A stretch of DNA of 64,000 nucleotides from Bacteriovoracaceae bacterium (GTDB taxonomy: Bacteria; Bdellovibrionota; Bacteriovoracia; Bacteriovoracales; Bacteriovoracaceae): assembly GCA_018675575.1 (NCBI GenBank), contig JABGXW010000099.1, positions 23,288 through 87,287 of the forward strand. Reading direction: 5' to 3'. Below the pieces are notes generated by a model. That model was not told the DNA's origin. It saw only the letters and a list, made by a program, of their open reading frames with translations, and searched no databases. A program made the position numbers and the translations under genes. Of the stretch, positions 35,646-44,312 are shown piece by piece. Each line of letters opens with the position of its first letter. Position 1 is the stretch's first letter.

Positions 35646-37460
35646 ATGAAAGGTACATTTAAGAAATATATTCTTCTTTGTACTATATTGTTTGGGACCA
35701 ATTTGTTTGCAAAAACCTCCACAGACTTTGGCCTTTTCTTAGAACCTATAATAGCTCCACAACAAGAAGAATCACTCTACGAAACCCAATTGTACAAAAC
35801 TTTGAACGCATATTTTATAAAAATTGATAATAAGCTCAGTAATGGTGTCCGATTTGGCGTAGATAGGCTTATTCACATTAGATTTAATACTGAAAAGAAC
35901 TTATTAGGCAGTCCAAAATGTGGCGAAGTTAAAGATTTTTCCTATCTCGATATCCTTGATGACAATACATTACTCATTCATCAAGATTTAAAATATAAAA
36001 TTATCGATCATTCTATTAGAATAAAAAAAGGGAAATGCTCTCATCAAGATCAATTTATTAAAGAATTAGAAAAAGCTTTATTAATGCTACCAGACACTGA
36101 AGATTTACAGAGGAGGTTTTCAAGAGAAGAAAAAAGACTCATTAACTCATGTCACGAGGCCAGAAGAAGAGGATATATACGATCTTTACGATTTAAACCG
36201 AATATCAGGGCAAAATGTAAGGCCACCGATAAGCTTTTAAGAAAAAGAGTCGCGCTCAAAAGATACGAATCCGACGTAAGATCTCTACTCTATAATACCA
36301 AAGTAGAGTTTGATGCGACTTCATTCACTGACACAAAACTTCAAAGATATAATATTTGTAAAACCAACTATAAACCAACAAAGGTTTTAAAGTCCGGAAA
36401 ACGAATAAAAATGCTAGGCATGGGAATTGTCTATATGGCGCCTGGTTTTACTACTTCTGTCGCTGGTCACGTGGCGGAAAGATATATCTACTGCCTAGAT
36501 AATAATTTGAAAGACATCATGTTTGAATACACTCAGCTTACAGACTATGAATTAGACGACGTAAAATACGTTTATGAGAAACAAGTTGAAGGAGCCTCTG
36601 AGAAGTATCTTAATGGCCTAGTCAACTCTATCTATATCAAAGTTAAACATGACGTTTCTAATAATGAACTTAACGGTTATGGGTTTGTTCAATTTCATAC
36701 CAATAGAGATGTTCTAGAAGTATGGCCAAAATTTTCTCAAATCGACATGTACGATGGCCTTCAAACCTCACTTAAAGAATTCAAAAAACAAAAAGAAAAT
36801 TTAATTAACCGAATTGATTTTGAAGAATATAGCTTACTTAAAAATAATTGTACTCATCCAGTTCGAGAAAGAATGACTAAATATTCAGGTGGTGAATTAG
36901 AAATTGATCCAGTTAGAGGCTTAACCCCTATTTGGATTTTTAATTTTCTCAAGGAAAAAAATGTTCATAAAATCATTGTCTATCCTTCGCAGAGACTGCT
37001 TCGAAAGTATCAAATGCTTGAAGCTGGGAAAAGCCTCTTTTGGGAGAATACGACCTTCTGGTCAAAGGCCTCAAAAGGTGCTCAAAATGGCTCAATGCTG
37101 GTGCTTTATCCCGATTCACATGGATTCCTCAAAGGCCTTCTGACTAAACCTTTATACGGATTATTTAATCTTACAGCTGGAGCTTTGCAAGCAGCTATGG
37201 GTATTCTAAAAACACCATTAAAATGGCTTTCCAAGCTTCCTGGTTTTAAATGGATGAAACCCAACAAAGACCCTCTCAATTCAATGGTTCAAGGTTTTCA
37301 AGGAATTGGAATGAGTCTCACAGAAATGGTTGGTATTCGTTTGAGATACCCAAGCCCAACGGACTGGAGTGATGAAGAAAGAAATTATTTATTTAATGAG
37401 CTCCCTCATCAGGAGCCCAAAATTGTAGATTTTCTATTTGATGCAGTTCAAGCTAAATAA
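35646..37460 (+). CDS. Large exported protein with NCTHPVR motif, possibly DUF4105-like
   Basis: A 604-residue protein with a signal peptide ending FGTNLFA. Several cysteines are spread through the first half. A conserved-looking block LLKNNCTHPVRERM (about 397-410) recalls the NC-containing core of DUF4105-type exported proteins; this is a weak resemblance only. The C-terminal third has hydrophobic segments (GLFNLTAGALQAAMG) that could be membrane-associated. GGTGGG precedes the ATG. It is the second gene of a pair with the Tyr/His-rich protein. Its stop is directly adjacent to the stop of the pseudouridine synthase on the other strand, with zero bases between. Confidence 0.72.
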   Translation: MKGTFKKYILLCTILFGTNLFAKTSTDFGLFLEPIIAPQQEESLYETQLYKTLNAYFIKIDNKLSNGVRFGVDRLIHIRFNTEKNLLGSPKCGEVKDFSYLDILDDNTLLIHQDLKYKIIDHSIRIKKGKCSHQDQFIKELEKALLMLPDTEDLQRRFSREEKRLINSCHEARRRGYIRSLRFKPNIRAKCKATDKLLRKRVALKRYESDVRSLLYNTKVEFDATSFTDTKLQRYNICKTNYKPTKVLKSGKRIKMLGMGIVYMAPGFTTSVAGHVAERYIYCLDNNLKDIMFEYTQLTDYELDDVKYVYEKQVEGASEKYLNGLVNSIYIKVKHDVSNNELNGYGFVQFHTNRDVLEVWPKFSQIDMYDGLQTSLKEFKKQKENLINRIDFEEYSLLKNNCTHPVRERMTKYSGGELEIDPVRGLTPIWIFNFLKEKNVHKIIVYPSQRLLRKYQMLEAGKSLFWENTTFWSKASKGAQNGSMLVLYPDSHGFLKGLLTKPLYGLFNLTAGALQAAMGILKTPLKWLSKLPGFKWMKPNKDPLNSMVQGFQGIGMSLTEMVGIRLRYPSPTDWSDEERNYLFNELPHQEPKIVDFLFDAVQAK

Positions 37461-38504
37461 TTAAACATATTCAAAAGACATTTTCACTTTAGCATTTGCA
37501 GCAGCATGATTATCTTTCTTAAGCTGACGTAAGTCCTTTTTATCTTTTCTCTTTTTATGAGCTGTTTCTTTCTTATCCATGCTCTCTTCCCAGACTTTTC
37601 GTCTTTCGTCTTTGGCCTTAATCTTAGCATTATTTAAGGTCTCAAAATAAGTTTCTCGACGATACATATGAAAGACTTCATCATCAGCTCTAGGCCCATC
37701 TGGGAGAGACTTTCTTCTCAGATTGACTGTTTTTTTCAGAGAAACGTAATTCACTTTCTCCTGATCAAGAATTCCATGCTTATCAAGTCCAATAGATTCC
37801 ATAAGTTTGGATTTAGACATAATCATCCATCTACCTGGTGCAATTCCATTAATAGAAAGGCCACCGATGGCCACTCTTTTAAGTTTATCCACTGTAAGCC
37901 CCATGGCCTCACAGATACGTCTAATTTCTCTATTTCGACCCTGTTGTAGTCTAAACTCTATCCAGGTCTTGGCCTGCATTTGCTTGATCACTCTAACTGA
38001 AGTTGGTTTTAAAAATCCTTCTTCTGTTTGAACACCATTTCTTAATTTAGTGAGAATGGCCTCATTAATAACACCAAATATTTTTACTTCATAAACTTTT
38101 GTAATTCCAGCGGATGGATGAATAATTTTATTGGCCAGCTCTCCATCATTAGTCATGATGAGAAGCCCTTCTGACAAATAATCTAACCTTCCAACAGGAT
38201 AGATTCTCTCTGGTATTTCTTTAACTAATTCCATGATGGTTTTTCTACCCTCTGGATCATCGAGAGTAGTCATATATCCACGTGGCTTATTAAGAACAAT
38301 ATAGAGTTTTTCAACTCGTCCAATATCAATGATATCTCCGTCGACTTGGACGACATCAGCATCACAATTCACCTTTGTACCAAGTTCTGTGATGACATTA
38401 TTATTGATTGTTACTCGACCTTGAAGAATAAGAGCTTCTGCTTTTCTTCGTGACGTGACTCCACAGTCTGCAATATATTTTTGTAATCGAATTTCTACTG
38501 CCAT
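37461..38504 (-). CDS. RsuA/RluB-family rRNA pseudouridine synthase
   Basis: Isomerises uridine in rRNA. An N-terminal S4 RNA-binding domain (about 5-50, LQKYIADCGVTSRRKAEALI) is followed by the RsuA catalytic domain with the active-site aspartate in GRLDYLSEGLLI and the RNREIRRICEAMGL block. After about residue 235 comes a charged extension rich in Lys, Arg and Asp, of about 110 residues and likely disordered. ATG 38504 has a strong GGAGG six bases upstream. RluB is the likely orthologue since it follows scpAB, but the target is not certain. A promoter lies at 38560-38588. Confidence 0.9.
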   Translation of the reverse strand: MAVEIRLQKYIADCGVTSRRKAEALILQGRVTINNNVITELGTKVNCDADVVQVDGDIIDIGRVEKLYIVLNKPRGYMTTLDDPEGRKTIMELVKEIPERIYPVGRLDYLSEGLLIMTNDGELANKIIHPSAGITKVYEVKIFGVINEAILTKLRNGVQTEEGFLKPTSVRVIKQMQAKTWIEFRLQQGRNREIRRICEAMGLTVDKLKRVAIGGLSINGIAPGRWMIMSKSKLMESIGLDKHGILDQEKVNYVSLKKTVNLRRKSLPDGPRADDEVFHMYRRETYFETLNNAKIKAKDERRKVWEESMDKKETAHKKRKDKKDLRQLKKDNHAAANAKVKMSFEYV

Positions 38505-38559
38505 TTGATCCTCCAATCTACCTTCGCGGCCGTTTGTGGTTTATTTATGAATTGAGTGG

Positions 38560-38588
38560 AAAATAGCGAAGTGAATGCAATAAGTCAA
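38560..38588 (-). promoter_or_regulatory. Promoter of the pseudouridine synthase gene
   Basis: Minus-strand TTGACT, 17-base spacer, TATTTT, 56 bases before the start codon. Confidence 0.6.
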
Positions 38589-38601
38589 TTCTTACCATCC
38601 A

Positions 38602-38628
38602 CCTTCAAGTCACTCAACTATTTGAAGG
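38602..38628 (-). other. Hairpin just after the scpB stop
   Basis: Seven-base perfect arms (CCTTCAA/TTGAAGG) with a 13-base loop, immediately 3' of scpB. No T tract follows, so it is not a classical terminator. Confidence 0.45.
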
Positions 38629-38630
38629 AA

Positions 38631-40199
38631 CTAGTCGTTATCGAGAAAGCCGAGGTTTATATCTAACTCAGCGGCATCTTCAGAAATCTTTTTTGTAAGA
38701 AGTTCGATATCTTCGACCCTTTTTTCTATTTCATCATGTCCATGCTCAATCTCTTCTTCGTGAACAAAAGGTGCTAAATTTAAATCTTCACCAGTTAACT
38801 TAGAAAAAGCATCATCAAGAGCTTTTGATAACTCCTCTCTTTCTTCGCTAAAGTTTGTTAATAATTCTTTGGCATCGATAATTTCCTCAACAGATTCTTC
38901 AGGCACTTCAATTGTCTTCATTTCTAATTCTGTTTCCTCTGTAGCAAGTTCAGCAAACTCATCTTCAATTGGTAGACCAGTATCGAGGTCGATCATTTGA
39001 AATTCTTCCTCCTCTTCTACTTCTTCTTCGTTAGGAAGATTAAAAGGTCCTTCGTTTAAATTTCTAATAACTTCTGGAGAAGTAACGGCAGTAAAAAGTT
39101 CTGACTCTCCGGCTTTTTGATTCTCATTGCAAACAATTTCATTTTGAACAAATTCTTCAAGAAGGTCAAATGCCGTTTTTACATCTTCGCCTTTAGAATC
39201 TTTTCTTTTCTTCTCTTCTACTTTAAGTGATTTAGTAAAATCAGTATCTGAGCTGATCTGTTTAATTGATTCTGAAAGAGCATCTAGCTCATCAATTTCA
39301 TCAAATTGGAATGCTTGCTTATCGCCGGAACTTACTATTGTTTTAATTTCACCAATTTTTGATCCCATTCCCTCATTAACAAGAGATTGTAACTCATGCT
39401 CTGGTGGTAGATCTGAAAGTGTTGATAGATTAAAGACTTCCATAAATTCTTGAGTTGTTCCGTAAAGCACAGGTTTTCCAAGCTCCTCAGAACGTCCACA
39501 AACTTTAACTAGTCTCTTGTCCATTAAACCACGAACGATATGTGAGGAGTCGACTCCTCTTATTTTATCAACTTCTGTTTTTGCTAATGGTTGTTTATAA
39601 GCGATGATTGCTAACACTTCTAAAGCGACAGGAGTTAGTACTAGCGCATTTACTTTAAATAAGTCTTGAACAAATTTTGAATAAGTTGCTTTTGTTCTAA
39701 ATTGATAACCTTCTGCAACTTCTTGCAATCTGATTCCATGATGTTTTAACTCATATTCAGCTTGAAGCTTTTCCATAGACTCATGAATAACTCTCAATGG
39801 TAGATCTTCGTCAATTAAAGATTTTATTTTTGATAAAGAAACGGGCTTATCACTCATGAAAATAATCGTTTCAATAGCTCCACACAAAGTATCTTTTGCT
39901 AATCCTGTACGAGCCTGCCATAATTTATCTTCTTGATCTTCATCATGAAAATGATCTAGTTTTAATTCCAATAATTCTGGTTCTAACAAATCTGTTTCAG
40001 ATGGATAGCGAAGGTCTGCCAAAAGCACTTCCTCTTTGTCATCGTCACTTAATTCAAGTTCCGCATTTTTAGCTTCTAATACCGTAAGTTCTGTTAGATC
40101 AACATACTGAGCTTCATACTCAGAAGTTATTTCCTCTAAAATAGCTTCTGGCATAATTGGTGATGCAGTTTCTTCTGTTATATTTTCTGTAGTGTCCAA
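38631..40199 (-). CDS. scpB: Segregation and condensation protein B with long acidic extensions
   Basis: Kleisin-associated subunit of the SMC-ScpAB chromosome condensin. The winged-helix ScpB core lies at about 103-275 (CGAIETIIFMSDKPVSL; VLAIIAYKQPLAKTEVDKIRG). The protein is 522 residues, against about 180-250 usually. An N-terminal extension of about 100 residues and a C-terminal one of about 240 are strongly Glu/Asp-rich and repetitive, likely disordered. The start is TTG with AGGAGAG upstream; the first in-frame ATG would remove 15 residues. It follows scpA by 18 bases. Confidence 0.9.
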   Translation of the reverse strand: MDTTENITEETASPIMPEAILEEITSEYEAQYVDLTELTVLEAKNAELELSDDDKEEVLLADLRYPSETDLLEPELLELKLDHFHDEDQEDKLWQARTGLAKDTLCGAIETIIFMSDKPVSLSKIKSLIDEDLPLRVIHESMEKLQAEYELKHHGIRLQEVAEGYQFRTKATYSKFVQDLFKVNALVLTPVALEVLAIIAYKQPLAKTEVDKIRGVDSSHIVRGLMDKRLVKVCGRSEELGKPVLYGTTQEFMEVFNLSTLSDLPPEHELQSLVNEGMGSKIGEIKTIVSSGDKQAFQFDEIDELDALSESIKQISSDTDFTKSLKVEEKKRKDSKGEDVKTAFDLLEEFVQNEIVCNENQKAGESELFTAVTSPEVIRNLNEGPFNLPNEEEVEEEEEFQMIDLDTGLPIEDEFAELATEETELEMKTIEVPEESVEEIIDAKELLTNFSEEREELSKALDDAFSKLTGEDLNLAPFVHEEEIEHGHDEIEKRVEDIELLTKKISEDAAELDINLGFLDND

Positions 40200-40217
40200 G
40201 TCTCTCTCCTGAGTCTT

Positions 40218-41168
40218 TTATTGCATAAGTTTAGGCGTCTCAATATCGAGGTTTTTAAACTCTTGCGGTTGTGTATTTGTTGTCCCTAGTTCTTTACTTT
40301 CTTCCACTAATACGGCGTCCATCAATTCTTGTGGAATCTCTGGTATAGTTTCTTCAATTACCGCTTCAATTAATTCTTCTGTCTCCTCCTCAAATCCATC
40401 TGCCTTACTGAGGTCAAAGTCATCTAAAGAATTAACAACATTAATATAAATACTTCCCATAGTTTCATTTTGAAAGATTTCAATTTTTTTAAGTCGAGCG
40501 AGTTCAAGCAAAGAAATAAAAGTGATCACTGTATTATCTTTTCCTGGCTCACCATGGGACTTAATTAAGTCAGTCAATGTACTTTCTGAACCTACTTCTA
40601 AATTTTCCTTTAGGTACGCAAGCTTTTCTTTAATAGATAATCGATCTCTTCTAATAATAGTATATTTTCTCTTCTCTTTGTGAAGAAAGTCCATCATCAC
40701 TTCTGTTAATTTTTCAATACTAATAGGCGTAAGGATAGAATTAACAATCGCCTTTCTATTCACCTTAGGTTTTACAAATATTTCGTGACCTTTTTTATCC
40801 ATATCCCAAAGTTTTAGGCTCATTTTTTGAAAATGTTGAAGCTCTTCTAATCTTCTAATCAATTCTGATTGCGAAGCAATATTTAATTCAGATACTCCTT
40901 CAATAGAACCTTTCAACCGGTTTGCTTCATCTTCTGAGATACAGTCTTTAGATTTAAGAAGAAGAAGAGTGGAAGCGAGATAAAGATAATCGCCTGCAAC
41001 ATCAAAATTGAGTTCTCTCATTTGTGCAAGATAATTTAAATACTGTTTTGTGATCTTAATGAGGTCAAGATCTCTGACATCCATTTCTTCTTTTTGTACC
41101 AAAAGAAGCAACAGTCCTAATGGTCCGTCAAAATTATCTGTTTTAACTTTAATTGTGGCATCAAGCAT
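40218..41168 (-). CDS. scpA: Segregation and condensation protein A
   Basis: Kleisin subunit bridging SMC heads. The 316 residues begin with the canonical DNFDGPLGLLLLLVQKEEMD region and include AGDYLYLASTLLLLKSK. A winged-helix end near residue 240 is followed by an acidic C-terminal tail (EETEELIEAVIEET). Both ScpA and ScpB here carry acidic tails. The gene lies between the site-2 protease and scpB in one minus-strand run. Confidence 0.94.
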   Translation of the reverse strand: MLDATIKVKTDNFDGPLGLLLLLVQKEEMDVRDLDLIKITKQYLNYLAQMRELNFDVAGDYLYLASTLLLLKSKDCISEDEANRLKGSIEGVSELNIASQSELIRRLEELQHFQKMSLKLWDMDKKGHEIFVKPKVNRKAIVNSILTPISIEKLTEVMMDFLHKEKRKYTIIRRDRLSIKEKLAYLKENLEVGSESTLTDLIKSHGEPGKDNTVITFISLLELARLKKIEIFQNETMGSIYINVVNSLDDFDLSKADGFEEETEELIEAVIEETIPEIPQELMDAVLVEESKELGTTNTQPQEFKNLDIETPKLMQ

Positions 41169-41192
41169 ATTCTAATTTCCTGTCTCTACTTT

Positions 41193-41846
41193 CTAGCTCA
41201 TCATCGTGATGAGTAGATTTACAATTCCATTACCCGCTAATATAGCAGGAGCTATGATGTAACTTATTATGGGTGTGGTCCAAATAATAATGATAAAAAG
41301 TAAGCTAAATCTCTGCAAGTCCTCATATTTCTGGGCTGCTTCATAGTCTAACATAGCAGAAACCATCTTCGATCCGTCTAAAGGTGGAAATGGTATGAGA
41401 TTGAATGTAGCAAGAATAATATTAATTAGAATCGATTGTCTTAACATTTCAGTGAAAGGTTTATAAAAGAAGAAGTTCGCTTCTACTTGTGTATACATAA
41501 ATGAAAATATCAATGCCGAGACGATAGTTAATAACAAGTTTGCTAAAGGACCAGCGAAGCTGACCCAAAATATTCCATACTTTACATTTTTAAAACGGGT
41601 TGGATTTATAGGAACTGGTTTTGCCCATCCAAACATAACTCCACCAAAAGCTGCACCAATTAATGGTAGGATAACTGTTCCGATTAAATCAAAATGAACA
41701 ATAGGATTAAGATTTAATCGACCGGCCTTTTCAGCAGTATCATCACCAAACCTTTTGGCCACATAAGCATGTGCTGCTTCGTGGGCAACGATTGCTAACA
41801 AAAATCCAGGGAGGCCGATTGCCAATTTATAAACAAAACTTTCCAT
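41193..41846 (-). CDS. Site-2 protease family (M50) intramembrane metalloprotease
   Basis: A 217-residue membrane protein with zinc site HEAAH (His22, Glu23, His26) in the first helix and the second ligand in PPLDGSK (Asp157). Five to six hydrophobic segments follow the minimal SpoIVFB/YwhC-like layout, without PDZ or CBS domains. Such proteases cut membrane-bound regulators or leader remnants inside the bilayer. Linkage to scpAB is common across bacteria but the substrate is unknown. It is the first gene of the four-gene minus-strand block to the pseudouridine synthase. Confidence 0.92.
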   Translation of the reverse strand: MESFVYKLAIGLPGFLLAIVAHEAAHAYVAKRFGDDTAEKAGRLNLNPIVHFDLIGTVILPLIGAAFGGVMFGWAKPVPINPTRFKNVKYGIFWVSFAGPLANLLLTIVSALIFSFMYTQVEANFFFYKPFTEMLRQSILINIILATFNLIPFPPLDGSKMVSAMLDYEAAQKYEDLQRFSLLFIIIIWTTPIISYIIAPAILAGNGIVNLLITMMS

Positions 41847-41980
41847 AGACTTTATTCATACCATAATGAAAAGCTATGCGACAATCATAACTAACCGCGC
41901 CATCCCTATGTAATGATTAAAAATATGGCTAAATTTAGTGTTTTTGAAATGCCCTACGCGGAGGGTCATGAGCTAGTTAA

Positions 41981-43060
41981 CTACGGCCCTTCTGCTTTAG
42001 CATCTACGAAGGGAGATCTGATAGTTGAAACCTGTCCTCTCGATGCGATCAATTCAACGAGTTCAGTATTTAATGAATCAAGTTTTTCTTGTATATCAAC
42101 TATCGCAACAGGATTAGTTGAAATGGACAGCATTGTCTCTTGTACATCTATCATCAATTTTAATGATGATATTGCCAAATCATTTTGTGTTTCAACTACT
42201 TCAGTTTCAGTTATCACACGACTGATAGAATCTAAGTAGCGTAAACGCAATCTTTCAGATTCATATTCATCGCAACTCTCACAGTTTTTTAGAAATTCTT
42301 TTATAATATTTGCTCCTACAGTATAAGGACCATTTAAGTTTCGGTCACAGGCATTCAGTCCTTCAAAGTCATGGCCTTTGGGACAAACAGCATGGAAAAA
42401 ACCAAGGTATTTACCATGGCCATCACTATGCCTTGCTTCGTGAAAAAGAATTCCAAGTCTTCCTACAGAGTTGGACTCTCTTAACGCTTCAGATCTATTG
42501 ATCTGTAATCTTCGCATAAATAGTCCTTCTCCAATTTGAATAACACCGCTTCTTGGAGAAGACATTTTTACTTTTTTAGATTTAAGTAGACTAGTTTTTA
42601 TTTTTATACCCAAAAGGCTTGCTCTTGATTTTCCTGTGTAATAAATAGCTGTACCAATATTACTCATGACTGTTACACCTCTACCATCCGGCTTGGTCTC
42701 AGCCTGTTCAATAATTGGTTTGATATTTGGATAATCATAATTCCATGAACGTGAAACCTCGTAGATTTTCAACTTTGTGAATTTCTGATCATGAATAATG
42801 TAACTTGCTCGAGCAAAAAGCCAATCAGTTAAAGTTTGAGCATCAAGAGAATCAAGCTCCATGACTTTTAAAATTTCTGCTCCAGCCTCTTTCTTGAATT
42901 GAAAATTTTTAAGAAAATTTATATCTTGAGCAATGGCATTCTTGTGGGCAGTGTTCACGCCAGAGGAAAATATAAACTCTGATTTCGCTGAAAAAGAGAA
43001 AAGAAGAAGACAACATATCAAGGCCTTCATATGTTTTTTGATGTGATACTTAGTTTCCAT
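41981..43060 (-). CDS. Exported protein with HEARH zinc-peptidase-like motif
   Basis: A 359-residue secreted protein. The start at 43060 has AAGGA six bases upstream and leads into a signal peptide ending FSAKS; a second in-frame ATG at 43030 has no ribosome site. The central block ILFHEARHSDGHG (His207, Glu208, His211, with His215 nearby) is the HExxH zinc motif. It is followed by several Cys/His residues that could be further ligands or disulphides (VCPKGHD, NACDRN, KNCESCDE). The C-terminal region is predicted coiled coil. It shares HExRH with the protein at 3069-4061 but little else. Peptidase activity is inferred. Confidence 0.75.
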   Translation of the reverse strand: METKYHIKKHMKALICCLLLFSFSAKSEFIFSSGVNTAHKNAIAQDINFLKNFQFKKEAGAEILKVMELDSLDAQTLTDWLFARASYIIHDQKFTKLKIYEVSRSWNYDYPNIKPIIEQAETKPDGRGVTVMSNIGTAIYYTGKSRASLLGIKIKTSLLKSKKVKMSSPRSGVIQIGEGLFMRRLQINRSEALRESNSVGRLGILFHEARHSDGHGKYLGFFHAVCPKGHDFEGLNACDRNLNGPYTVGANIIKEFLKNCESCDEYESERLRLRYLDSISRVITETEVVETQNDLAISSLKLMIDVQETMLSISTNPVAIVDIQEKLDSLNTELVELIASRGQVSTIRSPFVDAKAEGP

Positions 43061-43169
43061 TATTTTCCTTATTTCTTTCGTAATATAGCGTACTTACAGG
43101 CATTGCGAAACACGGTGCGTAACACTTACAGGGCAAAAAAGCTACATTAAATCAGGTACTTAAAATAAT

Positions 43170-43178
43170 TGCTATAAT
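43170..43178 (+). promoter_or_regulatory. Extended -10 promoter of the 43215 gene
   Basis: TGCTATAAT, a perfect TG-N-TATAAT extended -10, which can work without a -35 box. The transcript would start near 43185, leaving about 30 bases before the proposed start. Confidence 0.65.
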
Positions 43179-43214
43179 AAGAATAGAAATATCTTCAAGG
43201 ATGAGGTCATTTTT

Positions 43215-44312
43215 ATTAGAAAAACATGTCTAAGCTTTTCTCTTTTCTGTCTTGGAATTCTAGCTTTTAGTCATTTTGGCGAGGCACAAGATTTTCTTGA
43301 AATTGAAAATACAGCGACTTCAACAGCAGAAATCGAGAAAGAGGGTACAATATTTGATGATGATCTCGGAGCAGTTGACGACCTAACAGTTTTTAAAATA
43401 AAGGCAAAACCGACATTCAAGAAACCACCCAAAGTAAACAGATTTAAAAGACCAACGATGTGGACACCTAAACCCTTCAAGGCCTATTTGCTAAAAGAAT
43501 CTATTGTTACAGAATTAAGCGATGAATCTTTGTCTCATGTTGTTAGAAGGAAAGTTTTAGTCAAAGCAGAAGAAATACAATTCGGCGGTCAGTTTTCTCG
43601 AATCTACGATTCAAAAGGAAATTTAAAATATAAAACACATACTAAAAATCTAATTGATATAACCGCAGACTTACAGCTTAAACCAAATCTTCCCTCCCAA
43701 GAAGAGTTTGAACCACCAACTCAATTACATACAACCAATAAATCTCAAAAATTCGAAAATTCATTTTACTGGAAGCTAGATACTTTAAGCTTGGGATATT
43801 ACGATGATCTGTTTAATACCTCTGGACTTGTTGGAACCGCCGAGAGGTTCGAATATAGAATCTTTCCAAAATGGGACTTTCTTTTAGATTTTGGCTTATC
43901 GATTTCCACAGAAGTTGGTATTAGTACCGACGAAGATGGTAATTCTCTGTTATGGAATTCCTTCTACTTTGGGCCTTCCATAAAGTATACATTATCTAAT
44001 AATAAAATACGTAGTTGGGAATTATACGCGGGAGTACAAAAATCGTTTTCCTATGTTAGCTCTCTTAAAGGAGCTACATTTGATATGTCTTCTAATGTGC
44101 TCGAACTTGAGTTATTATGGAAAAGAAAAACGAGATGGGGAACTATCATTTTAGGTGGAACATTTAGACAACAGTATATGAATTTAAATCCCCTTGAAGA
44201 CTTAGAGGAAACGGAAGTTGGAATAGGTGCAAACTACCCTCGAGACCCCGCTAGAAGTACCATTACAGCTTTAGGGTTTTCTTTAGGATATCAATTTTCA
44301 TTTGAATTATGA
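43215..44312 (+). CDS. Exported outer-membrane-type protein with apparent ATT start
   Basis: The clearly coding frame runs from about 43164 to 44312, but its first ATG (43458) lies deep inside the protein. Upstream of it the frame stays open and encodes a signal peptide (RKTCLSFSLFCLGILAFSHFGEA) directly after an AAGGATGAGG ribosome site at 43197-43206 and an extended -10 promoter. No ATG, GTG or TTG exists in frame. ATT 43215 is eight bases from the Shine-Dalgarno and is the best start, giving 365 residues. A one-base indel in the nearby T5 or A5 run is the alternative. The mature protein is strand-rich and ends LGYQFSFEL, like an outer-membrane barrel. It overlaps the next gene by four bases (ATGA). 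Confidence 0.78.
   Translation: MRKTCLSFSLFCLGILAFSHFGEAQDFLEIENTATSTAEIEKEGTIFDDDLGAVDDLTVFKIKAKPTFKKPPKVNRFKRPTMWTPKPFKAYLLKESIVTELSDESLSHVVRRKVLVKAEEIQFGGQFSRIYDSKGNLKYKTHTKNLIDITADLQLKPNLPSQEEFEPPTQLHTTNKSQKFENSFYWKLDTLSLGYYDDLFNTSGLVGTAERFEYRIFPKWDFLLDFGLSISTEVGISTDEDGNSLLWNSFYFGPSIKYTLSNNKIRSWELYAGVQKSFSYVSSLKGATFDMSSNVLELELLWKRKTRWGTIILGGTFRQQYMNLNPLEDLEETEVGIGANYPRDPARSTITALGFSLGYQFSFEL

Noticed and set aside
41913..42239. Plus-strand frame of 108 codons starting MIKNMAKFS
   Set aside because: It runs antisense through the well-supported exported HEARH gene and shows no domain or good ribosome site.
43271..43480. Minus-strand 69-codon frame over the 5' part of the barrel gene
   Set aside because: The plus-strand signal peptide, promoter and ribosome site explain this region.
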